A stretch of 64,000 nt of DNA, from positions 1 to 64,000 of the IMG/VR virus record IMGVR_UViG_3300031884_000012. One strand, written 5' to 3'. This stretch comes from a virus. Position 1 is the stretch's first letter, and every line of letters begins with the position of its first letter. Below, one piece after another: positions 34,359-42,297 of the stretch. The translations under genes were made by a program, and so were the position numbers. Below the pieces are notes generated by a model that saw nothing but the letters and a program-made list of their open reading frames with translations, did no database searches and was not told the origin of the DNA.

Positions 34359-35466
34359 TTTTTTTCTTCTGTTAGCTACTCCAGCTTTTGCTAGTATTGG
34401 TGCAATAACAGATTTTAAAGGCGGCGGACAAATAAAACGTTCATCTTCTACTATACCGGCAAATAAAAGTTCAGGTATAGAGAAGATGGACACCATCATA
34501 ACTAATAGTCAGGGTAAGTTTGGAATTACATTTAATGATCAGACTAAAGTTAACATTACTGAAAATAGTAAATTAGTCATTGATGATTTTGTATATGATG
34601 ATAATGAGAAATCTAAAGGAAAACTTGGACTTAAAGTAGCTTTAGGAACAGTACGATATACCTCCGGAGCAATTGCTCACAACAATCCAAATTCAGTAGA
34701 TATTAGAACTCCAACTGCCACCATAGCTGTTCGTGGAACAGATTTCCTTATGTCTGTAGATGAAGTAGGAAGAACTACAGTAATTTTAGTTCCAGAATGC
34801 TTTATGAATAATGGTGAGATTAGAATGGATAAAGAATGTGAAACTGGAGCTATTGAAGTAGCTACTGCTGCTGGAGTAGTTAAAATGGATAAACCATTCC
34901 AGGCTACAGTCGTAGAAACATCTTCTGGTCCCCCAAGCACTCCATCAGTAATTAGTATGGAAGGAAGATCGGCAGATAATAATATTCAACTTTCAACTCC
35001 TTCTCTTGAAGGAGGAGCTAATCTATTAACACAAGCTAGAAAAGATATTAAGAATAAAGTAAATCCAGCTGGGGCGGCCGCAGACAATAACCAAGATCCT
35101 AATACTGGAACGGATGATTTAAATCAAGTGTTTGCTGCTCTTCAAAGAACTCCAACTCCGTCAGAATTATTACAAGTATATGAAGAATATAATTCTGATG
35201 CTCCATTAAAACAGACTTTATATACAGATATTTCTCCACTTTTGAAAAAACAAATTCAAATTGGTTGGGCATATTCTTTATTATCTCAAGCTAAACTAGA
35301 AGTTGTTACTGTGGTTTTACCAAAAGCAACTGGTGTAGATATTACAACAATACAAGACGGATCTTATGATTATTATAACTTCTCTGAGCAGAAATGGCCA
35401 ACATCAGGAACCGGTAGACCAAATGGTCATATAACTATAATTCAAACTAATATAGCAAATAAATAA
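34327..35466 (+). CDS. Secreted FecR-domain protein
   Basis: I choose the ATG at 34327, giving the signal peptide MVTLTLRLATSFFLLLATPA; it overlaps the curlin-like gene by 32 bases in another frame. The 379-residue product has a FecR domain at ~25-190, with GKFGITFNDQTKVNITENSK, the VALGTVRYTSGAI strand and VDIRTPTATIAVRGTDF as hallmark. FecR domains act in the periplasm as sensors or scaffolds. In bacteria this type of FecR protein is often encoded beside a CHASE2 cyclase, as here. The C-terminal half is Asn/Gln/Pro-rich then helical. It may sense or anchor the secreted fibre. Confidence 0.8.
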   Translation: MVTLTLRLATSFFLLLATPAFASIGAITDFKGGGQIKRSSSTIPANKSSGIEKMDTIITNSQGKFGITFNDQTKVNITENSKLVIDDFVYDDNEKSKGKLGLKVALGTVRYTSGAIAHNNPNSVDIRTPTATIAVRGTDFLMSVDEVGRTTVILVPECFMNNGEIRMDKECETGAIEVATAAGVVKMDKPFQATVVETSSGPPSTPSVISMEGRSADNNIQLSTPSLEGGANLLTQARKDIKNKVNPAGAAADNNQDPNTGTDDLNQVFAALQRTPTPSELLQVYEEYNSDAPLKQTLYTDISPLLKKQIQIGWAYSLLSQAKLEVVTVVLPKATGVDITTIQDGSYDYYNFSEQKWPTSGTGRPNGHITIIQTNIANK

Positions 35467-35485
35467 TTAAAACGGGGATTATACT

Positions 35486-37522
35486 ATGAAAAAGATTCTT
35501 CTATCGCCTTGGCTTGCGATTATTACTTTTGCTCTATTACTTACTATTAAAATATCCAATCCATTTTTGGTAGATGCAATCAAATTAAAATACTATGATT
35601 ATCTTATGCGTGGTCCAGCAAAACAGTCTGAACAGATTGTAATTGCAAATATATCAGATAAGACTATAGAGAAATATGGACAATATCCTTTTCCAAGAGA
35701 AACTTATTCTAAAATAATCAACGATTTGTATTTACATCGTGTTGGTGTAATTGGAAATACAATAATCTTTTCTGAACCAGATAGATTTAATACAGACAAA
35801 AATCTTACTGCTACTTTAAAACAGCATCCAATAATTTTATCTCAGACACTATCGACGCAATCTAAGCCAAATCAAAATATTCGTAAAACTGGTGTGGCTA
35901 TAATTGGAGATGGTAAAACTACACAGTTTTTGCCAAATTATCCTTCAGTTCTTAATAATATTTCAGAATTTCAAGATGCTGCTGTTGGTATTGGTGTAAC
36001 TTCTACTTTACCGGAATCTGATGGTGTTGTTCGCCGTGTACCTTTATTATCAATGTCTCAAGGTGAATACTATCCATCTTTTTCTATGGAAATGTTAAGA
36101 GCAATTTCCGGTGATCCATCTTATCAAGCTAAGATTAACGAGACTGGTGTGGAAGCTTTAAGAATTCCATCATTCAATACTATTAAAACAGATGAGTACT
36201 CTAGAGTATTTGTGAACTGGAACTATAAGTTTACTCAATTTGATATTGGAGACAAAACTCCAGATTTGCTTAATAAAATTGTAATTCTTGGTGTAACTGC
36301 TTCAGGTGTGGCCAATCCAGTAGCTACTCCAGTTGGTGCACAATTTCCACAAGCAGTTCAAGCTAGTCTTCTTCAAACTCTAATTAATGGAGATACAGTT
36401 TCTATTCCAAACTGGGCTGGAATATTGGATTATGCACTTTTAGTAGTATTGGCTCTCGGAATCATTTTGTTATCTAAAGTAAGATTCTCTGTAGTTTGGA
36501 TTATAGCTCTTATTGGTGTTTATCTTTACTTCCCCGTTTATATGTTTAATCATAATCATATTCTAATAGATGTAACATTTAATGCACTTATTGCAATGAT
36601 ACTTTATTTGCACATTTATACAATCAAGTTTATCTCAGAATTCTTACAGAAGCAACAAATCAAAAAGCAATTTGGAACTTATCTATCTCCAGCTATGGTT
36701 GAAAAATTACAAAAGAATCCAGAACTATTACAACTTGGAGGTGATTCTAGAGAACTTTCTATTATGTTTACAGATGTTCGTGGATTTACTACTATTTCTG
36801 AACATTACGGCAAAGATGTTCAAGGTCTTACAAAGATCATGAATCGCTATATGACTGCGATGACAAAAGCAATTCTAGAGAACAACGGCACCCTCGATAA
36901 GTACATAGGTGATGCTCAGATGGCATTTTGGAATGCACCTCTTAGTAATCAACAACACGCTAAGGATGCTGTCAAGACGGCGTTTGAGATGATGAAGGCA
37001 TTAGAGAGATTTAACGATGAGATTACACTGGAAGGAGTCCCGGCTTTTGGAATGGGCCTCGGTATTAATACTGATACTGTGGTTGTTGGTAATATGGGTA
37101 GCACTCAGCGGTTTGACTATACTTGTCTTGGGGACGGCGTCAATCTTGCATCTCGCCTCGAAGGTCAATCTAAACCGTACGGGGTCAAAATCATCATCGG
37201 ACCAAAAACTGCCGAATACGTGAGAGATGAATATCAGGTAGTAGAACTTGATCTTATTGCAGTCAAAGGAAAAACTGAACCGGCTCGCATCTATACTGTC
37301 CTATCTTCATATGATGCATCGGGAGAAAAACAACACTTGAGATTCTTGGATAGCTATCGTAAGGGTGAATGGGACTCTGCTAGAACATATGCTTCTAATA
37401 TGAAGAAGTTCTGGAGCGGAGAGCTAAACAAGTACTACACGGAAATGATTGACCGTATAGAGGAATATGCTAAGAATCCACCAGTTAACTGGGATGGAGT
37501 GTATAGGGCAACTTCAAAGTAA
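35486..37522 (+). CDS. CHASE2-domain class III adenylate cyclase
   Basis: A 678-residue membrane enzyme. TM1 lies at ~8-25, a periplasmic CHASE2 sensor at ~30-305 (FPRETYSKIINDLYLHRVGV), and three TM helices at ~310-390. A cytoplasmic class III cyclase spans ~420-605. The metal aspartates are in FTDVRGFT (~429) and YIGDAQMAFW (~475). The Lys of LDKYIGD and Thr of DYTCLGDGVNLASRLE predict ATP rather than GTP as substrate, making cAMP. All catalytic residues seem present. Base composition shifts from AT-rich to richer in GC at about 36840, inside the catalytic domain. Confidence 0.9.
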   Translation: MKKILLSPWLAIITFALLLTIKISNPFLVDAIKLKYYDYLMRGPAKQSEQIVIANISDKTIEKYGQYPFPRETYSKIINDLYLHRVGVIGNTIIFSEPDRFNTDKNLTATLKQHPIILSQTLSTQSKPNQNIRKTGVAIIGDGKTTQFLPNYPSVLNNISEFQDAAVGIGVTSTLPESDGVVRRVPLLSMSQGEYYPSFSMEMLRAISGDPSYQAKINETGVEALRIPSFNTIKTDEYSRVFVNWNYKFTQFDIGDKTPDLLNKIVILGVTASGVANPVATPVGAQFPQAVQASLLQTLINGDTVSIPNWAGILDYALLVVLALGIILLSKVRFSVVWIIALIGVYLYFPVYMFNHNHILIDVTFNALIAMILYLHIYTIKFISEFLQKQQIKKQFGTYLSPAMVEKLQKNPELLQLGGDSRELSIMFTDVRGFTTISEHYGKDVQGLTKIMNRYMTAMTKAILENNGTLDKYIGDAQMAFWNAPLSNQQHAKDAVKTAFEMMKALERFNDEITLEGVPAFGMGLGINTDTVVVGNMGSTQRFDYTCLGDGVNLASRLEGQSKPYGVKIIIGPKTAEYVRDEYQVVELDLIAVKGKTEPARIYTVLSSYDASGEKQHLRFLDSYRKGEWDSARTYASNMKKFWSGELNKYYTEMIDRIEEYAKNPPVNWDGVYRATSK

Positions 37523-37560
37523 CTTACAATATGTTATATGTTTATAGTAGTGTTATACAT

Positions 37561-37569
37561 ACTAAATAT
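37561..37569 (+). promoter_or_regulatory. Late promoter-like box (ACTAAATAT)
   Basis: Lies 106 bases before the OMP gene. The untranslated stretch also holds two GGTACCAATA copies (37599-37608 and 37623-37632) and a small hairpin CTGGC/GCCAG (37635-37651) before the ribosome site. Confidence 0.35.
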
Positions 37570-37674
37570 ATATCTCAAGCTCCTTAATAGGTTCTTGTGG
37601 GTACCAATATAAGACTTACACAGGTACCAATACACTGGCCTTAAAAGCCAGATTAACAAAAGGAAATACAATCT

Positions 37675-38235
37675 ATGAATAAGTTATTCTTGATCGCAGC
37701 ACTTGCGGCGGCTGTTGCTACTCCGGCTCTTGCTGAATCTATCACCGGTGAAGTTCGTACTATTGATCCGCAACCTGCTAAGATAGCAAACTCAACTGAA
37801 TATCGTCTAACCTATAGTGAAACTGTTGCCAATATTGCTAATGTCGGCGCCGAGTTCACCGGGTCTCAACCGTATCATAACGGTACTCTAAACAGCAAGA
37901 TCGTGCTGCAAGGCGGCCCTGCACTTCCCACAGTTGCAGGATTTACTCCTGCTGCTTATGGTGAGTATGGCCGTTCACTGAACACTAATAAGGACTTTAA
38001 CTTCTGGGGATACGGTGCTTCTGTTTCGCATGAAGTATACGGCCCGGTATCAGTAAACGTTGGTTATCGTCATCGTCAAGGACCTAACACTCCTACCTTT
38101 ACAGAAGATCGTCTTAACGGCGGTGTCGCTTTTGCTATCACCGAAGATAATATTGTAGGTGTAAATTACTATCGCACTCGTAGCAATAGTGTCACCTCTG
38201 ACATCTTGGGTGTTAACTATACTCGCAACTTTTAA
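37675..38235 (+). CDS. Outer-membrane beta-barrel protein
   Basis: A 186-residue protein with a signal peptide (MNKLFLIAALAAAVATPALA) and strong AAAGGA site. The mature part is alternating amphipathic strands (EYRLTYSETVANIANVGAEF, FNFWGYGASVSHEVYGPVSV, NIVGVNYYRTRSN) and ends GVNYTRNF. A terminal aromatic preceded by strand pattern is the BAM insertion signal. Eight strands are likely (OmpA/OmpW size). It follows the curli/cyclase operon but has its own leader. It could alter receptor exposure (superinfection exclusion) or envelope permeability; both are inference. Confidence 0.75.
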   Translation: MNKLFLIAALAAAVATPALAESITGEVRTIDPQPAKIANSTEYRLTYSETVANIANVGAEFTGSQPYHNGTLNSKIVLQGGPALPTVAGFTPAAYGEYGRSLNTNKDFNFWGYGASVSHEVYGPVSVNVGYRHRQGPNTPTFTEDRLNGGVAFAITEDNIVGVNYYRTRSNSVTSDILGVNYTRNF

Positions 38236-38256
38236 TAAAACTTGAACTGATTAAAG

Positions 38257-38284
38257 TAACGGCGGGGAGCAATCTCCGCCGTTA
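38257..38284 (+). terminator. Stem-loop, probable terminator
   Basis: TAACGGCGG (38257-38265) pairs with CCGCCGTTA (38276-38284), extended by three inner pairs around a GCAA loop. Only TTCAT follows, so the T-run is weak. Confidence 0.65.
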
Positions 38285-38295
38285 TTCATATGTAA

Positions 38296-38304
38296 GATAA
38301 ATAT
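38296..38304 (+). promoter_or_regulatory. Late promoter-like box (GATAAATAT) next to a start codon
   Basis: The box ends four bases before the ATG at 38309, the same very short spacing as at 10739. Confidence 0.4.
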
Positions 38305-38308
38305 ATTC

Positions 38309-38884
38309 ATGATCGGAAATGAAATCATTCTAGAGTCTGCTGCTAGTGAGTTAGCCAAAAAGCTACCATCTTTAGAAAAGCACGACTATAACACTATTGA
38401 CCAACTAATGCGAAAGATTGCTGCTAAGCATCACATTACTGGTAAGGCCCTGCACGACCTTTTTGTGAAGCGATATAGCTCTACACCTGACAGTTGGATC
38501 AAAAATAAGTTAGATGAAACCGATGAAGAATTAAATATTCCCGAAGAAGTACAAAAGTTTGCAGAATGGGCTTCACGTAGAGTTCATCTAAAGAATCCCA
38601 TTAAAGTAGACCTCAGCTACGACACCGAAGAAGCTCAGCATAATCATCATACTGGCAGGCACACTGAAGGTGATCCCACGATCTGGGTTTATGCTAAGAA
38701 CAGAAACCTAGTAGATATTCTTAGAACGGTATTCCATGAAATCGTACACTGTCGTCAAAGTGAACTAGGTATGATTAAGCCTGGTGACAGCTATCCTGGT
38801 AGCCCAATCGAAGCGATGGCCGACCTCTTAGCTGGCAAATACATTAAAATTTATGGTGAACGTCATCATTATATATTCCAATAA
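38309..38884 (+). CDS. Zinc metallopeptidase-like protein with shared N-terminal module
   Basis: A 191-residue protein. Residues ~25-70 (DQLMRKIAAKHHITGKALHD, then PDSWI) repeat the C-terminal module of the nucleotidyltransferase at 17507. The C-terminal part holds VFHEIVHCRQ, an HExxH zinc site at ~145-149. PIEAMADLLAGKY near 166-178 has a Glu placed for a third ligand (gluzincin-like). The start MIGNEIILE|SA could be another (L/I)xE leader, less clear than in its neighbours. It probably cleaves a protein or peptide bond; the substrate is unknown. Confidence 0.7.
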   Translation: MIGNEIILESAASELAKKLPSLEKHDYNTIDQLMRKIAAKHHITGKALHDLFVKRYSSTPDSWIKNKLDETDEELNIPEEVQKFAEWASRRVHLKNPIKVDLSYDTEEAQHNHHTGRHTEGDPTIWVYAKNRNLVDILRTVFHEIVHCRQSELGMIKPGDSYPGSPIEAMADLLAGKYIKIYGERHHYIFQ

Positions 38885-38895
38885 TTGGTGTATAC

Positions 38896-39909
38896 ATGCG
38901 AGCAAATGAATTTCTTATTGAATATGACAGAACAAAGACCGCCGCTACTTTGGGTGATAAGCTCATTCATGTTGCGTACGAAGATAACACCTATAGGACC
39001 TATAGGTCCGGAATAACACCATCTGATATTTTAGAAAAGATAGAGACTAAGGATCCAACTCCAAATAAAGAATATACTCAGTGGTTGGCTCGTATGTATG
39101 CCAAAGGCGGAGTACCGTTCGAAGACCTAAACAGAATGGATGTTTTAAGTTCATATAATATAGGCAAGAAGAGAAGACAAATTCAACCAGAAGACGCTGA
39201 CATCAACAAATTTAAAACATATAAAGAATTTGAAGATACCATGATGTCAAAGTATTCACAATTGAATACTGATCCGAAGGAGGTCAACAAAGGAAAATCT
39301 ACTCTTTATTTTGAAGATGATAATGTAAGAATAATCATACCAGAAGATGAGGCAGCAGCATGTTATTATGGTAGAGGCACGCGGTGGTGTACAGCAGCCA
39401 CAAAGGGTGAAAATTATTTCAATCATTATAATACAAAAGGCAAGATATATATAATTCTATTCAAGAAATTTCCGAACAAGTGGCAGTTTCATTTTGAAAC
39501 TGCCCAGTTTATGGATGAGGCTGATAATGAACTCGGTATAGAACAAGTAAGATCAGTCTCGCATTATTTTTCTAAAAAGATATGGAATGATGCGTTTATC
39601 AATCGTCCAGCTGAGATGTTAAAATACATAAAAAACCCAACTGAGAAACAAAAAATAGCAGCAGTTACGGATTCGGCATTGCTAGCTCTAGAATATATAA
39701 AAAATCCAAGTAATGCAGTTAAATTAGCAGCAATAACATCCGATCCTGAGATAATTCAATACATAGAAAACCCAACTGAACAAATGCAACTAGTTGCAGT
39801 TGAGTCTGATGGATACCTTATTCGTTATATAAAAAATCCAAGTAATGCGGTTATGATGGCCGCGGTTAAAACTAATCCGATGTCTATGAAACGCTACATA
39901 TATAGATAA
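38896..39909 (+). CDS. Candidate head-packaged WCTA-domain protein, frameshifted after residue 337
   Basis: Leader MRANEFLIE|YD. Residues ~50-210 are a close paralogue of the protein at 24042, with DPTPNKEYTQWLARMYAKGG, then AACYYGRGTRWCTAATKG at ~153-170 and a KWQFHFETAQFMDEAD strand. From ~230 there are helical repeats of ~22-24 residues around YIKNPSNAVKLAAI and IENPTEQMQLVAV, of the DUF4116/HEAT-like type. The frame ends at 39909 in MKRYIYR, but the repeats continue in another frame to 40282. The reading frame was therefore longer, or is recoded. Confidence 0.7.
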   Translation: MRANEFLIEYDRTKTAATLGDKLIHVAYEDNTYRTYRSGITPSDILEKIETKDPTPNKEYTQWLARMYAKGGVPFEDLNRMDVLSSYNIGKKRRQIQPEDADINKFKTYKEFEDTMMSKYSQLNTDPKEVNKGKSTLYFEDDNVRIIIPEDEAAACYYGRGTRWCTAATKGENYFNHYNTKGKIYIILFKKFPNKWQFHFETAQFMDEADNELGIEQVRSVSHYFSKKIWNDAFINRPAEMLKYIKNPTEKQKIAAVTDSALLALEYIKNPSNAVKLAAITSDPEIIQYIENPTEQMQLVAVESDGYLIRYIKNPSNAVMMAAVKTNPMSMKRYIYR

Positions 39910-40282
39910 TCCACCAGAAGAGGTTCAACTGGCTGCGGTCCGAAGAGACATACGTGCATTTATATATATAAAAAATCCTACCGAAAAAGTACAATTTGAA
40001 ACAGTTTCTAAAAATGGATTCCTTATAAGGGATATCACAAATCCTTCAGCCCAAATACAACTTGCGGCGGTAACTGATGCGGCGTCCGCAATACGATTTA
40101 TACAAAACCCAACCGAACAAGCACAAATTATTAACTCTGAAACGTACCATATTCAGAATATAAAAAACCCCACCGAAAAAGTACAATTGGCTGCTGTTCG
40201 AAGAGACATGCGTGCATTTGACCTTATAAAAAACCCAACAGACAAAGTTAAAGCTTTGGTTGCTAAACTAAAAGCAAAGTAA
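39905..40282 (+). pseudogene. Out-of-frame continuation of the repeat protein
   Basis: The frame starting GAT AAT CCA at 39905 reads DNPPEEVQLAAVRRDIRAF, then several more IKNPTEKVQ-type repeats, and ends at TAA 40280-40282 (LVAKLKAK). It has no start codon of its own. A +1 shift near 39895-39905 (TACATATATAG) would fuse it to the upstream gene, giving ~461 residues. It is either a mutation, a sequence error in an AT repeat or a programmed +1 shift. Confidence 0.75.
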
Positions 40283-40307
40283 TATACAGTACATCCTCCC
40301 AAAACAA

Positions 40308-40336
40308 TTGAACTATACTTGTAAGTACTATATACT
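40308..40336 (+). promoter_or_regulatory. Sigma70-like promoter (TTGAAC-N17-TATACT)
   Basis: The -35 is at 40308-40313 and the -10 at 40331-40336, with GAAGGAG before the ATG at 40361. It likely serves the DsbA-like gene and the polymerase. Confidence 0.55.
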
Positions 40337-40360
40337 TCACAAGACATAGAAGGAGTATAC

Positions 40361-40618
40361 ATGTCTAGAGTATTCAACACTGACGCAAAGATTAAGTTGA
40401 CCCAACTGGTTAACGAGGGCTTAGGTGTCCTACAAGAAATTGAAACTCTTAATGAAGGTCTAAACGACACCATTAAGGCAATCGCAGAAGAACTAGAAAT
40501 AAAGCCAGCCATTCTTAAGAAGGCTATCAAGGTTGCACAGAAGCAGCGCCTCGCACAAACTAACGAGGAAAATGAGGAACTCAATACCATTTTGGAGACT
40601 GTTGGTCGAGCTAATTAA
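40361..40618 (+). CDS. dsbA: DsbA-like late-promoter DNA-binding protein (T4 type)
   Basis: An 85-residue helical protein. The central IKAIAEELEIKPAILKKAIK looks like a helix-turn-helix and the tail (ENEELNTILETVGRAN) is acidic. Size, composition and position next to gp43 match the phage T4 DsbA family, which binds double-stranded DNA upstream of late promoters. This is not the thiol oxidoreductase of the same name. A late-promoter role would fit the many TAAATAC boxes here. Identification is by resemblance, not a decisive motif. It overlaps gp43 by one base. Confidence 0.6.
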   Translation: MSRVFNTDAKIKLTQLVNEGLGVLQEIETLNEGLNDTIKAIAEELEIKPAILKKAIKVAQKQRLAQTNEENEELNTILETVGRAN

Positions 40619-42297
40619 TGGCATATGTCGATGCAGTATTAGATTCCAACGCAGATCGAATCCACGTTGTAGAACGTACTCCTGAAGGTAAACGTGCATA
40701 CAAAGAGTTCCCTACGAACTACGTAATGTACTATGCTGATCCTAAAGGAAAGTATCGTTCTATTTACGGTGATCCGCTGTCTCGGTTCTCTACTCGTAAA
40801 CGTAGCGAATTCGAGAAGGAACGCAGAATACATAGTAACAAAAAACTATTTGAGAGCGACGTTAACGTAGTATTTAGGTGTTTGGCTGATAACTACCTTA
40901 ATGCTGAACCACCAAAGCTTCATACTTGCTTTTTCGACATTGAAGTGGACTTTGATCCTGAGCGAGGATTTAGTCCTACTAGTGATCCGTTCAATCCAGT
41001 AACTGCAATCTCAATGTATCTAGATTGGCTTGATCAACTGATTACGTTGGTCATGCCACCTAAGCACATGACAGATGAAACTGCGCAAGAGTTAACTAAA
41101 GATTTTCCAAACTGCTTTCTGTTTCGTTCTGAAATAGAGATGTTTGAAACCTTCTTTGAGTTGATCGAAGATGCTGACATTCTAACTGGCTGGAACTCAG
41201 AGGGATACGACATTCCGTATACGGTTAATCGCGTTACTAGAATCATGTCTAAAAACGATACTCGTAAGTTTTGTCTGCTGGGGAAACTCCCTAAGACTCG
41301 TACCTATGAACGTTTCGGCAAGGAAGAAGAAACATACGATCTAGTTGGTAGAATTCATATGGACTACCTTCAACTGTATAAGAAGTACAACTACGAGTCT
41401 CGTCATAGTTATTCTCTTGATGCTATCGGTGAGATGGAAGTAGGTGAACGTAAAACTCAGTACGAAGGCAGTTTGGATCAGTTATACAATCAGGACTTTA
41501 AAACGTTCGTGGAGTATAACAGACAAGACACGATGCTTATGGTTAAAATTCACAATAAGCTAAAGTTCCTTGATCTTGCTAACGCACTAGCACACGAGAA
41601 TAGCGTACTTCTTCCGACAGTTATGGGTTCGGTGCAGATGATCGAAATGGCTATCTTCAATGAAGCTCACGCACGTGGAATGATCGTACCTAACAAGAAG
41701 CCCAAAGAAGATACTGGGTTTCCGGCAGCTGGTGCGTTTGTTGCTATTCCTAAACAAGGAATGCACGAATATCCTGGTGCAGTTGACATCAACTCTCTGT
41801 ATCCGTCTGACATTCGAGCGCTGAACATGTCTCCGGAAACCATCATAGGTCAAGTTCGTCAAACACTGACTGACCAATACATGCACGAAAAGAGCATGAG
41901 ATTGGCTTCTGAAAAGAAGAACAAGAAGAAGAAAAAGTTCGGAGATGACAGCGAGGAAGAAGGCGTCATTGGTGCAATTCTGTGGGAAGGATTGTTTGGC
42001 TCAATTGAGTATACAGCAATCATGAATCAAGAACGCGGAACTACCCTTTGGATAGACTATGAAGATGGTAGAAGTGTACAAATGTCTGCTGCTGAAATTT
42101 GGAAGATGATCTTCGACAGTAACAGACCATGGATCCTTTCAGCAAATGGTACCATCTTTACTTACGAAAAAGAAGGAGTGATTCCAGGACTACTTTCTCG
42201 GTGGTATACTGAACGTAAAAAACTTCAGAAAAAACAATACGCAGTTAGAGAAATACTCTATGGTAAATCTTTACCTGATGATTTTTTTACCGATTGA
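40618..42297 (+). CDS. 43: DNA polymerase gp43, N-terminal fragment (exonuclease and motif A)
   Basis: A family B polymerase fragment of 559 residues. The 3'-5' exonuclease motifs are present: Exo I CFFDIEVDFD (~105-114), Exo II LTGWNSEGYDIPY (~192) and Exo III YNRQDTMLM (~300). Polymerase motif A, DINSLYPSDIRALNMSPET, is at ~389. The fragment ends within the fingers at SLPDDFFTD, where the antisense endonuclease has entered. The palm motif C, motif B and thumb are on the separate gene at 43212. The two polypeptides must assemble to give an active enzyme. T4-like phages of Aeromonas are known to have gp43 split in a similar way. Confidence 0.93.
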   Translation: MAYVDAVLDSNADRIHVVERTPEGKRAYKEFPTNYVMYYADPKGKYRSIYGDPLSRFSTRKRSEFEKERRIHSNKKLFESDVNVVFRCLADNYLNAEPPKLHTCFFDIEVDFDPERGFSPTSDPFNPVTAISMYLDWLDQLITLVMPPKHMTDETAQELTKDFPNCFLFRSEIEMFETFFELIEDADILTGWNSEGYDIPYTVNRVTRIMSKNDTRKFCLLGKLPKTRTYERFGKEEETYDLVGRIHMDYLQLYKKYNYESRHSYSLDAIGEMEVGERKTQYEGSLDQLYNQDFKTFVEYNRQDTMLMVKIHNKLKFLDLANALAHENSVLLPTVMGSVQMIEMAIFNEAHARGMIVPNKKPKEDTGFPAAGAFVAIPKQGMHEYPGAVDINSLYPSDIRALNMSPETIIGQVRQTLTDQYMHEKSMRLASEKKNKKKKKFGDDSEEEGVIGAILWEGLFGSIEYTAIMNQERGTTLWIDYEDGRSVQMSAAEIWKMIFDSNRPWILSANGTIFTYEKEGVIPGLLSRWYTERKKLQKKQYAVREILYGKSLPDDFFTD

